Of a stretch of DNA of 64,000 nt, positions 1 to 8,050 are shown piece by piece. Each line of letters begins with the position of its first letter. The first letter of the stretch is position 1. The notes beneath the pieces were generated by a model. The model worked only from the letters and a program-made list of their open reading frames with translations, searched no databases and was not told the DNA's origin. A program made the translations under genes and the position numbers. The stretch is from Cohnella sp. CFH 77786 (GTDB lineage: Bacteria; Bacillota; Bacilli; Paenibacillales; Paenibacillaceae): contig NZ_WJIB01000009.1 of NCBI RefSeq assembly GCF_019400745.1, positions 1 through 64,000 on the forward strand, written 5' to 3'.

Positions 1-126
1 GCAAACCGCAAACCGCAAACCGCAAACCGCAAACCGCAAACCGCAAACCGCAAACCGCAAACCGCAAACCGCAAACCGCAAACCGCAAACCGCAAACCGC
101 AAACCGCAAACCGCAAACCGCAAACC
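1..126. repeat. 7-bp tandem repeat (GCAAACC)n
   Basis: The unit GCAAACC is repeated without interruption about 18 times from the first base of the window, so the array probably extends beyond the left edge. It lies just before a palindromic repeat element (146-331). The same pairing of a C/A-rich tandem array followed by that element recurs at 33.4 kb and 59.4 kb. No coding role is seen. Confidence 0.97.
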
Positions 127-145
127 GTTCTCCTTATTATGCGAA

Positions 146-331
146 CTAAGAGCTGAAATACAATTAATTTTCTCAGAACCCCTGCTTTTTGATGGACTAA
201 GAGCCAGAATACAGTTAGTTTGCCCGTACATACCTTGATTTCGGCTCAAATGCCGCAGCTAGTTGTATTTTGGCTTTTAGGCATCGAAAATGACGGGTAT
301 TTCCGAGAAATAACTGCATTTCGGTTGTTAG
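146..331. repeat. 186-bp palindromic repeat element, copy 1 (F-F-R-R)
   Basis: Two direct motifs (146-170 and 197-221, of the type CTAAGAGCCAAAATACAGTT) are followed by two inverted ones (259-280 and 308-331). The spacers between F1/F2 and R1/R2 are also roughly complementary, so the whole element could fold into one long imperfect hairpin. Three more copies of nearly the same length lie at 33640, 46556 and 59509. No open reading frame is shared among the copies, so this looks like a non-autonomous repeat (MITE-like) or a structured RNA. I do not recognise a named family. Confidence 0.85.
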
Positions 332-398
332 CTGTTGGCGGGCAGCGCTTGACCGGTAACCATGCCCATCGCGAACAATTTGGGTAGTCTTCCGCATC

Positions 399-587
399 TT
401 ACTTCCGGGGGCGGTAGAAGACGCCGACATCCCCTTGCTCGCTCGCCGTGAACCCGTTCTGGAGAAGACATAACACGGCGTCCCTTACCGGGGCTCCCGC
501 TCGGATAAACCTTCTGCAGGGGGCGCTGCCGAGGATCTTGAATTTGCCGATGTTCGCGAAATTGGATTTGCTCCTGACGATGATCAC
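399..587 (-). CDS. small hypothetical protein, 62 aa
   Basis: The frame opens with GTG and is closed upstream by a stop a few codons earlier. There is no convincing ribosome binding site. The predicted product is basic, with two cysteines, and has a protein-like composition (for example NIGKFKILGSAPCR and LLQNGFTA), unlike the neighbouring shadow frames. I do not recognise the family. It may be a relic of a longer gene. The next 300 bases up to the DedA gene hold nothing else I can support. Confidence 0.3.
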   Translation of the reverse strand: MIIVRSKSNFANIGKFKILGSAPCRRFIRAGAPVRDAVLCLLQNGFTASEQGDVGVFYRPRK

Positions 588-883
588 GACATTCGGAAAT
601 CAGCTCATCGGAACAGCTCCTTAACGTATTCGAATGATACGACAAGGTATTCTTGCTCTCCCAACCTTGACGCGGCGGATACGCACGAAACAACTCAAAC
701 ACGCCAGATAAGTCCCCCCAAGCCGCAGGCTACCGCACACCTCCGTCCGACTCCCGTCTCCCTGTCCAGTCCGCCCCCAGACTTAAGTCCGTGGTGGGAA
801 CCGAACTCCGGTTGGTGCCATACGGAGAAAACGGCCGCTAGAATGAAAATATCGCCAGATTCAAGAATGGCAGGTTATGAAGC

Positions 884-1587
884 ATGAACACGATTGAGAT
901 ATGGATGGAGCAATTCGGGTATATGGCCTTGTTCTTCGGCTTGATGCTCGAATACATCGCTCTCCCGTTTCCCGGCGAGCTGGTTATGGGGTATTCGGCT
1001 ACCTGGTTTACGAAGGACGGCTTCATCTGCTGCTTGCCGTATCGCTCGCGTGGCTCGGAACCTCGATCGGCACGACCGTCACGTACTTCGCCGGGCGCAG
1101 GCTTGGGCATCCGTTCCTCGCCAAACACGGCCCTAAGCTGTTTCTAGGTCCGAAGAAGCTGGCGAGAGCGACGGGCAGCTTCGAGAAATACGGAAGCAAG
1201 CTGCTGTTCTTATCGTTCTTCGTCCCGGGCGTGCGGCATTTTACCGGTTATTTGGCGGGCATGCTGAACGTTCCTTTCCGGAAGTACGCGCTCTATACGT
1301 ATAGCGGAGCCCTGCTCTGGACCGTTGTCTTCATCGTCGGGGGCCGCCTGCTCGGATCTCAATGGGAACAGATCCACGAGATCGCGTCCCGCTACGGCGG
1401 GGATGTGCTGCTATATGCGGCGGTGCTCGCCTGGCTCATTTATTCGTACCGCAGCGCCATCCACGATCCGGCGAACCGGATGCTTCGGAAGAGGAACGGC
1501 GGCGACCCGCCAAGATGGAGCTGGCTGTTCATCGGAGCGTTGGGCTCCGCGGCGGGGATGTTCGTGCTCTCGGCCCATTTGCCATAA
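884..1587 (+). pseudogene. DedA-family membrane protein, one frameshift
   Basis: DedA proteins are small polytopic membrane proteins linked to lipid flipping and membrane homeostasis. The N-terminus (MNTIEIWMEQFGY, then LPFPGELVMGY) is read from the ATG at 884. The rest (GYLVYEGRL onward, with GIT-like, GVRHFTGYLAG and a final hydrophobic helix) lies in another frame. A single missing T near 995 explains the break: restoring TTC after GGGTAT rejoins the two parts as MGYFGYLVYEG. Apart from this the gene looks full length, about 234 residues. It is either a recent pseudogene or an assembly error. The start is supported by conservation of the N-terminus rather than by a strong Shine-Dalgarno. 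Confidence 0.8.
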
Positions 1588-1696
1588 AGCACGGTTAGGC
1601 TGTGAAGGAGGGTTAGAGGTGTGGGATAAGACGCCGCACCAGATCCACCAGCTTCACCAGATATCCGGGAAGAACGAACAAACGAGGTGATCCGAA

Positions 1697-2881
1697 ATGA
1701 AACCGACGACGAAGCCCAAAATCCTGATCCTCTCCGGCGCCCTCGGGGACGGGCACAAGCAGGCGGCGCGGGCGATCCGGGAAGCGGCCTTGGCCGACCA
1801 TCCGGGGATGGAAGTCGAGGAAGTCGACTACATGGAATGGACGCATCCCCGCCTGCACGTGGCGGGCAAATTCTTCTACGAGCAATGGATGAAGAAGCTT
1901 CCGTCCTTATACGGCTACCTGTTTCAGAGAACGCGCGGCGACAACCTCTTCTCAAGCTTGGTGAAACGGGCTAAAACTTACAGCTTGGAGCGGATGCAGC
2001 AGCTATTGATGGAGAAACAGCCTTCCGTCGTCGTCAGCACGTTCCCGCTTGCCGCCGCGGCGATGTCTGCGTTCAAAGCCCAAGGCCTGACCGGCCTGCC
2101 GGCCGTCACGGTAATCACCGATCATACGGACCATAGCTTCTGGATTCATCCGCACACGGACCGATATATCGTCGGCTCCGATCCCGTCCGCAAGGCGCTG
2201 TTGCGCAAGGGGGTTCCTGCTGATCGTATTTCGGCGACAGGCATTCCCGTCCGTCTCCCCTATCACCGATCGTATGATCGCGTCCAGTTGCGGAGGCGGC
2301 ACGGATTCGACCGCACGCGGCCGACGGTGCTCGTAATGGGCGGGGGACTCGGCATGATCGACAAAGATTTCGTCGGATTGCTCAAGTCGGGCCAATTCGC
2401 CGGCGACGCGCAGTTCATCGTCGTATGCGGGCGCAACGTCAAGCTGCGGGAGCAGCTCGAAGAGAAGCTCACCCATGCGGCGGGCCGCGTGCACGTGTTA
2501 GGCTATGTGGAGCACGTTCATGAGCTGATGGCGCTCTCCGACCTGATCGTGACCAAGCCCGGCGGCTTGACCACGTCCGAAGCGCTGTCGCTCGAGCTGC
2601 CGATGCTCCTCTTCAAGCCGCTTCCCGGGCAGGAGAAGGACAACGCGGCGTATCTCGCCGGAATCGGCGCCGCGGTAGAAGCCGGAAGCGCGGCGGAACT
2701 CGCGCGGATCCTGACGGGCTTGCTTACGGAGCGCGAGCGGCTCGACGGGATGAAGCGGCAGGCGGCCCTGTTCCGGCCGAACTCTCCTTCGCCGGACGCC
2801 GTGCGCGCGATCCTAGAAGCCAAACACGCGGGATTCCCGGTATGGGAGGAGGCCTCCGAACCGGTGTGCGCGAAAGCTTAA
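1697..2881 (+). CDS. UgtP-like diacylglycerol glucosyltransferase (MGDG synthase family)
   Basis: This is a 394-residue GT-B glycosyltransferase of the MGDG synthase/UgtP family, which transfers glucose from UDP-glucose to diacylglycerol to make membrane glycolipids and the lipoteichoic acid anchor. The N-terminal domain has the characteristic ILSGALGDGHKQAARAI and VSTFPLAAAAM, the linker has ITDHTDHSFWIHP, and the C-terminal nucleotide-sugar domain has VMGGGLGMID and KPGGLTTSEALSLELPML. The ATG at 1697 is preceded by GAGGTG. The 3' end and the sequence after it recur at 23466-23594, in front of prfC. Acceptor and sugar are inferred from the family. Confidence 0.85.
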   Translation: MKPTTKPKILILSGALGDGHKQAARAIREAALADHPGMEVEEVDYMEWTHPRLHVAGKFFYEQWMKKLPSLYGYLFQRTRGDNLFSSLVKRAKTYSLERMQQLLMEKQPSVVVSTFPLAAAAMSAFKAQGLTGLPAVTVITDHTDHSFWIHPHTDRYIVGSDPVRKALLRKGVPADRISATGIPVRLPYHRSYDRVQLRRRHGFDRTRPTVLVMGGGLGMIDKDFVGLLKSGQFAGDAQFIVVCGRNVKLREQLEEKLTHAAGRVHVLGYVEHVHELMALSDLIVTKPGGLTTSEALSLELPMLLFKPLPGQEKDNAAYLAGIGAAVEAGSAAELARILTGLLTERERLDGMKRQAALFRPNSPSPDAVRAILEAKHAGFPVWEEASEPVCAKA

Positions 2882-2953
2882 TACGGCCGGCAAAGAGGCG
2901 AATCTCCCCGAATGATCCCTTTTCCGAACAGATGACCGCAAATGTGATATAAT
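2822..2953. repeat. direct repeat A: ugtP 3' end plus promoter
   Basis: This block matches 23466-23594. Both encode the same C-terminal tail (PVWEEA..EPV.AKA and stop), continue through a similar untranslated stretch, and end with 38 identical bases reaching the TATAAT (2916-2953 and 23557-23594). Similarity stops right after the -10 box. The two copies enclose 20.5 kb of accessory DNA. Confidence 0.85.
2945..2953 (+). promoter_or_regulatory. extended -10 promoter element (TGATATAAT)
   Basis: A perfect TATAAT with TG one base upstream forms an extended -10 element. No good -35 is seen at 17 bases. The identical element stands in front of prfC at 23586-23594. Here it reads into a hairpin followed by transposase remains, so it probably drives no intact gene. 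Confidence 0.55.
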
Positions 2954-2961
2954 GTCAAAAG

Positions 2962-3001
2962 CGCCGAGAAAAACCGAAATTTCGGGAATCCTCGGCGTTT
3001 T
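2962..3001 (+). terminator. hairpin with T-run just after the promoter
   Basis: CGCCGAG pairs with CTCGGCG, with an inner CCGAAA/TTTCGG stem, followed by TTTT. It lies about 10 bases after the -10 element, so it could terminate readthrough from the glycosyltransferase gene or attenuate the adjacent promoter. Confidence 0.5.
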
Positions 3002-3011
3002 CGACAAAACG

Positions 3012-3329
3012 GGATGCATCTCACTCCTCGGCTGTTCGTACGAGGTAGAGACGAAGCTTGCTGGTTCGCAGATTCAGGTGCGATTTGATCCGCACGATCT
3101 GACCTTAATCCAAGTATGGAAAGACAGCGTCCGCTTTCAGGATGCGAAGCCGCTGAAACTCCGCGACCCCAGGCAGAAGACAAAGAAAACCGAACAACAG
3201 ACGGAACAGAAACCTCCGAAAACAGGATTAAACTATGTAGAATTGCTGGCCGAGGAACAAAACCGGCAAATCCGTGAAGCACAGGCGGCGAAGCTTTCCC
3301 TCGCCATGAAAGAGGTGAAGCAGCCATGA
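3012..3329 (+). pseudogene. C-terminal remnant of a Mu-type transposase
   Basis: About 106 codons resemble the C-terminal beta-barrel and tail of Mu/TnsB-like DDE transposases (EVETKLAGSQIQVRFDP, DLTLIQVWKD), then a charged linker and a helix. The catalytic DDE core is absent. The stop codon overlaps the start of the following AAA ATPase by ATGA, the usual coupling in such elements. The reading frame is open back to 2952, but that part is not transposase-like. Confidence 0.7.
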
Positions 3330-4126
3330 TCCGTAGTTTTTTCGGGTGGGAGCGAACCCCGTTTACGAGGGAGATTGAAATTCGGCACCTTCACCGCTCC
3401 AAGCGCTTCGAAGAATGCGTAGCGAGGCTGCAGTATATGGTGATGACCAGGTCGATTGGCTGCGTCACCGGAGAGATTGGCACTGGCAAATCTACGGCCA
3501 TCCGCTGTCTGAAGGACCAGCTCGACGCGAATAAATACCGGTTTATGTACGTCTCGGATGCCAATCTGAAACCGAGGGATTTTTACCGCGAGTAGCTTCA
3601 CTACTTCGGTCTGCCGCCCAAATTTCTGCGCAGTGAAGCCAAGAGGCAGTTTCAGCATCTGGTGTGGGATCTATATGGGAACCAGCAAAAGATAGCCGTT
3701 ATTGTGGTGGATGAAGCCCACTTGCTTTCCGGTGACATGCTTCAGGAGATTCGCTTTTTGACTAACTTTCAGATGGACTCTGTTTCGCCGCTGGCCCTTT
3801 TGCTGATTGGACAGCCGGAACTGCAAGCTACGTTGCAACTGCGCGTTTTTAAGCCGATTACGCAGCGGATGAACGTGCGATTTCATTTGGAGGGCCTGTC
3901 CCTGCAGGAATGTCGTGACTATATTTCACACCAATTGGAGGTGGCCGGCAGTACCCATCCGGTCTTTACGACCGAGGCCATGGATGCGATCTACGCTCAC
4001 ACCCGGGGCATTAGCCGGGAGATAAACAACGTCTTCACCGCCGCGCTTCTTGACGCTGTGCTACGCAAAGACAAGCTCATTGATGCGATTCACGTCACAC
4101 GCATCTTGAGCGAGTTTAAGGATTAG
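3326..4126 (+). pseudogene. ExeA/TniB-like AAA ATPase of a transposon, in-frame amber stop
   Basis: This ATPase normally partners a Mu-type transposase for target choice. It has Walker A GEIGTGKST near residue 55, Walker B VIVVDEAHLL, and the family stretch LLLIGQPELQATLQLRVFKPITQRMN. The frame is continuous for 266 codons except for one TAG at 3593-3595, where a CAG or similar codon would be expected (sequence then continues LHYFGLPPKFLRSEAK). The gene lies downstream of the transposase relic and upstream of a third small relic gene, which is the usual three-gene order of this element type. It is almost certainly inactive. Confidence 0.85.
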
Positions 4127-4134
4127 TGAAGGAG

Positions 4135-4311
4135 ATGGCCTCGATGTATGAACTGCGGTTTCACGGCGAAACCCGCCGCTGGCGCATCTATGACGGAATG
4201 AAAGTCTTATACCCCCCTGCATTGCGGCGATCCTCTGGTACGTTGCATTCGGCGGCACAAAGTTCCGGCTCCATACCAAGACAAAATACAATGTGCTAGT
4301 ACTGAACTGAC
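4135..4311 (+). pseudogene. third small gene of the transposon, frameshifted (DUF5348-like)
   Basis: A GGAG motif precedes an ATG opening 58 codons. The start (MYELRFHGETRRWRIYDG) and a neighbouring frame (LHCGD) resemble small DUF5348-type proteins found beside such ATPase genes. The end (KFRLHTKTKYNVLVLN) is again in the first frame, so at least one pair of frame changes has occurred. The assignment is from memory of the family and is tentative. Confidence 0.4.
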
Positions 4312-4337
4312 CTGCTCTTGCGAGCAGGTTTTCTTTA
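4311..4337 (+). terminator. rho-independent terminator after the transposon remnant
   Basis: Perfect 8-bp stem ACCTGCTC/GAGCAGGT with a TTGC loop, followed by TTTTCTTT. Confidence 0.85.
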
Positions 4338-4468
4338 TGCGACCATGTCGGTAGGCGACTCTTGAACGCCATGGCTATGTCGGCGACGAAAACAAAAAAC
4401 CACCGTCATTGGCGGTTCCGATTTAACCGACAATTAAAGTGGCTGATGACAGAAAGGGGAGGTGGAAC

Positions 4469-6154
4469 ATGAAGTTCAAAACAGGTGTAAGGAAAAGTAC
4501 AATCGCACTAACCGCGGCAGTCCTGTTGGCTCTGGCCGCCGGCTGCTCAAACAACAGCAACGGTAATACAGGAACTGGGGATACCCAAAAGAGTTCGGAC
4601 AGCACGAAAAGCTCAGCAGATGCTGCGGGCTCCCGCGGCTTTAAGCTTTGGATGGGCTGGTCGGCAACGGTTAACAACGACAGCTTGATTCAACAACTTT
4701 GGAGAACAGAGAAACCGGGTCTTGATGTTCAAGTTGAAGCCACGCAGGGGGATGTCGTCACTGCGCTTAATCTCAAGCTGAGTACGGGCGGCTTTGATGA
4801 CGCGGCTATCTTCGGGAGGAATCAGGTTGTCAATGATGCCATGAAGCATTCCAATCTCATTCAACCGCTCGAGAAGTTCTTTACCATGCCTGAGAAGTAT
4901 CCGAATTTGGCCGCCATTCCGAAGGCCTATCTGGATCAGATGAAGGATGCCGACGGACATATTTGGTCGATTCCCTCCTATTTCGATACAAATCCGTCCG
5001 ATCCATGGCCGGGCTGGTCCTCGAGCGCATGGTTTATCCGAACGGATATCCTTGAGAAAGTCGGCATGACGGAGAACGACCTTAAGACGCTTAAGGGAGT
5101 GGAGGCCTATTTGGAAAAGGCGGCTCAGCTGAAAGATGCATCGGGCAAGCCGCTCCTGCCGCTTGGTATTCTAACGGATGCATACGACGAGAATACGGTA
5201 TTGGCTGCTTTCGGCGTGACGGTTGCTTCGGTGGGAGGCGTTACTCCGGTACAAAAAGACGGCAGCAACTTTATCTTTGAGTATGACAATCCAGGTTTCA
5301 AAGCCGCTTATAAGTGGATGAACAGCATGTATCGCAAAGGGCTTATCGATCCCGAGTCTATAACCGATAAAAGTGAAAGGTTTAAAGAAAAGAACAAGAG
5401 CGGCCGCTATGCGATGAATATCGGGAGCTTCTGGAACTTCAATCAGTATTTATGGGAGCAGTTGGACGGTCCGACTTCGGCAGGCTGGTTTTATAAACCG
5501 ATTCCGTATCCTCAAGTCGATGGCGTCAGCAAGCTTGGTATCACACAAATCGTCAATCCGTATCCGGCCTACGATACGTATATCAGCAAAAATACGAAGA
5601 ACCTCGATGCAATTTTGAAGTTTTTTGATTGGACATTAACGCCGAAGCCGGAGCAAAGCATGATTGTCGGTGAAGGACCAGTCGGGAAATATTGGAGTTG
5701 GGTAGACCAGCCTCTCGGTAAATGGAAATTCATTGATCCAAAATACAAAGAGTTGCGTAACTCCGGCGATCCAGCCAAGAAAGCGCAAGCTCAAACGGAT
5801 CTTTGGCCGGCGTCGACCTACAGTAACAAGTTTACTCCTTGGTGGAACTATGCAGAGGGCGATCATGCGGGATTTGCCAAAACCGCTGAGTTTACGAAAC
5901 AGATCGGTCAGATGGGCACAACCCGGGTTGCGGAGAAGTCCGACATGGTGAAGGCCAAAGCTGGAGGCGCTTGGGAAAAATATTTACCGGAGCTTGGGAA
6001 TGTATATAAAGAGTATCGGGCCAAGCTGATGATGGCCAAGGACGATGCGCAATTCGAGCAGGCTTGGAAGGATTTCAATTCAGCACTCGAGATACGCGCA
6101 CATTGGAGCGAGCTCAAGCAAGAGTGGAACAAATTGTACCAAGAGACCAAGTAA
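4469..6154 (+). CDS. extracellular sugar-binding lipoprotein (LipO-like)
   Basis: This 561-residue solute-binding protein captures an oligosaccharide outside the membrane for an ABC importer. The signal peptide ends in the lipobox LAAGC, followed by an Asn/Ser/Thr-rich linker. The mature protein has the size and the Trp-rich segments (DPWPGWSSSAW, LDGPTSAGWFYKPIPYP) typical of the large Paenibacillus binding proteins. The ATG at 4469 follows GGGGAGGTGG. Upstream in-frame starts lack a ribosome site and would spoil the signal peptide. It is followed by a sensor kinase and response regulator, but its own permease genes are missing apart from a fragment at 10110. Substrate unknown. Confidence 0.85.
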   Translation: MKFKTGVRKSTIALTAAVLLALAAGCSNNSNGNTGTGDTQKSSDSTKSSADAAGSRGFKLWMGWSATVNNDSLIQQLWRTEKPGLDVQVEATQGDVVTALNLKLSTGGFDDAAIFGRNQVVNDAMKHSNLIQPLEKFFTMPEKYPNLAAIPKAYLDQMKDADGHIWSIPSYFDTNPSDPWPGWSSSAWFIRTDILEKVGMTENDLKTLKGVEAYLEKAAQLKDASGKPLLPLGILTDAYDENTVLAAFGVTVASVGGVTPVQKDGSNFIFEYDNPGFKAAYKWMNSMYRKGLIDPESITDKSERFKEKNKSGRYAMNIGSFWNFNQYLWEQLDGPTSAGWFYKPIPYPQVDGVSKLGITQIVNPYPAYDTYISKNTKNLDAILKFFDWTLTPKPEQSMIVGEGPVGKYWSWVDQPLGKWKFIDPKYKELRNSGDPAKKAQAQTDLWPASTYSNKFTPWWNYAEGDHAGFAKTAEFTKQIGQMGTTRVAEKSDMVKAKAGGAWEKYLPELGNVYKEYRAKLMMAKDDAQFEQAWKDFNSALEIRAHWSELKQEWNKLYQETK

Positions 6155-6181
6155 GAAGAACTGAACGCTTTCGCTTTTAAT

Positions 6182-6213
6182 GGAGCAGCCCTGCGTATGG
6201 GGATGCTCCCTTT
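6182..6213 (+). terminator. hairpin between lipoprotein and kinase genes
   Basis: GGAGCA pairs with TGCTCC around a longer CCTG.../..GGGG inner stem, followed by CTTT. It could partly terminate or stabilise the abundant binding-protein mRNA. Confidence 0.5.
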
Positions 6214-6263
6214 CCAGTTTCACGGCTGTGCGACCGACGGTCGGAAGAATGGGAGAATGACTA

Positions 6264-8048
6264 ATGCGACATTGGATTGAGAGACACATCATTCGTTTGA
6301 CCCGTACCATGAAGCTTCGCGGCAAAATTGTCGTGTTTTATGGCCTGGTCGTATTCATTCCTACCGTTATTTTGGGGGTCGGCACCGGGTATCTGGCGCT
6401 TCAAAACGTCCGGGACAACTATATGCTCACGATCAATGAAGCAGTAAGGCAAACGGCGCAGAGCGTCGAGTTCCGGAAACAAAGCTATGATCTTCTTGTT
6501 ACCCGGACGGGTTCGGACGGCGAACTCATTTCCAGGCTGGCCCGGACGTATGGGAATATGTCCGACCAGCTTGATTCCGTTAATTACGTCGACCGTTCGT
6601 TCACGCTCATGAGCCAGTATTTGCCAGGGATCATAAATTTTCGGATTTATCATGCCAACCCTACCTTCGTTGAAGACGGAGGGCTGCTATGGAAGCCGGC
6701 CGACAGAGCGTTGGCGGGCGTGGACGAGACATCCTGGTACCGCAGCGTCATGAACTCGCCGTTCGTATTGCAATGGTCCGCCGTACAGGGGGCGGGCGCC
6801 CAACTGATCGTCTCGCGAAAAATCATGAACGCGGGCGGGGACGTCCTTGGCGCCATCTATATGCTCCTGAATTATGACAGCGTATTCGGCGAGTTGATGG
6901 ATAGACCCTTTAACGGCTCGGGAAGCTTGTATCTCTTGGACGAGCACGATCGAATTATCGCAGCCTCGGATCGATCCATACTCGGCGAGCCGGTTACGGC
7001 TACCGCGCTGTCCAAGCTCTGGGCGAGTGTTGATAGCACCGAGAGCATCACGGACGATGACAAGTATTTTACGGTACGGTTCATAAACGGAGGTTGGAAA
7101 GTCGCCGCGCTTATCCAGATGCGGCAATTGGAGAAGCAATCCGCCATGACCGTGTACAGCATCGTGGCCATCACGGTGTTCTTCCTTTTCCTCTCTACGT
7201 TCCTTGTCTTGATCGTACTGAAGAATGTCGTTCATCGCATTCGGAAATTAGGTGATCGGATGAGCGATATCTCCAAAGGCGATTTCGACGTATCCGTGCG
7301 AAGCTGGAGCCGGGACGAGGTCGGGGACCTGGAAATGATGTTTAATCGGATGGCCGGCCGACTCGGGAACTTGGTTGACATGCTCAGCGGGGCCAGATTA
7401 AAAGAGAAAGAGTCGTCGTTTCAAGCCCTTCAAGCGCAGATCAATCCGCATTTTATCTATAATTCGCTTAGTCTGCTTCATTGGCGGGCTCTTGATCAAG
7501 GGGATCAGATCCAGGTGGAGACCATCGAAGCCTTGACGACCTTTTACCGATTCGCACTGAATAACAAATCTAACGTTGCGTTAATCAAGGATGAGCTCGA
7601 GCATGTGCGGGCCTATCTGGACATTCAGCGGCTCCGCTATCCGGGACGCGTTCGCGTTGACTGGGAGGTGGATGAAGAAGTGTTGGACTTGTATTCGATC
7701 AAGCTGATCTTGCAGCCGATCGTTGAGAATGCCTATATTCACGGGCAAATCTTTACGCGTCCCGATGCCTGTATTGCCATCTGTATCAAGCTATTCGATA
7801 ACGAGGTCCGCTTTCAAGTCAGAGACAATGGGATTGGCATGGATCCATCCACGCTTACGCTCATTCGGAACGGCGAAAAAGCGGGAACGGGCAACGGTTT
7901 CGGGCTAGCGAACATAAGTGAACGACTGCATTTATATTTTGGCAACGCCGGTAAACTGAAGATCGATAGTGCGCTAGATGCAGGGACGGTAGTCACGATC
8001 GAGATGCCTGTCTGTACGGACAAGCCGCACATTCAACAGGAGGGATAA
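6264..8048 (+). CDS. YesM-like sensor histidine kinase
   Basis: This 594-residue membrane sensor has an N-terminal transmembrane helix (about 23-45), a large extracellular sensor domain, a second helix (about 295-320), a HAMP segment (VVHRIRKLGDRMSDISKGDF), a His_kinase domain with phospho-acceptor H396 in QINPHFIYNSL, and an ATPase with PIVENAYIHG and DNGIGMD. It pairs with the regulator that starts 2 bases after its stop. Such pairs sense extracellular sugar or the loaded binding protein and control uptake genes. A GGGAG motif precedes the ATG. Confidence 0.9.
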   Translation: MRHWIERHIIRLTRTMKLRGKIVVFYGLVVFIPTVILGVGTGYLALQNVRDNYMLTINEAVRQTAQSVEFRKQSYDLLVTRTGSDGELISRLARTYGNMSDQLDSVNYVDRSFTLMSQYLPGIINFRIYHANPTFVEDGGLLWKPADRALAGVDETSWYRSVMNSPFVLQWSAVQGAGAQLIVSRKIMNAGGDVLGAIYMLLNYDSVFGELMDRPFNGSGSLYLLDEHDRIIAASDRSILGEPVTATALSKLWASVDSTESITDDDKYFTVRFINGGWKVAALIQMRQLEKQSAMTVYSIVAITVFFLFLSTFLVLIVLKNVVHRIRKLGDRMSDISKGDFDVSVRSWSRDEVGDLEMMFNRMAGRLGNLVDMLSGARLKEKESSFQALQAQINPHFIYNSLSLLHWRALDQGDQIQVETIEALTTFYRFALNNKSNVALIKDELEHVRAYLDIQRLRYPGRVRVDWEVDEEVLDLYSIKLILQPIVENAYIHGQIFTRPDACIAICIKLFDNEVRFQVRDNGIGMDPSTLTLIRNGEKAGTGNGFGLANISERLHLYFGNAGKLKIDSALDAGTVVTIEMPVCTDKPHIQQEG

Positions 8049-8050
8049 TC

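Noticed and set aside
3593..3595. The amber codon as recoding (pyrrolysine or readthrough)
   Set aside because: No supporting context, and neighbouring genes of the element are truncated; simple nonsense mutation is more likely.
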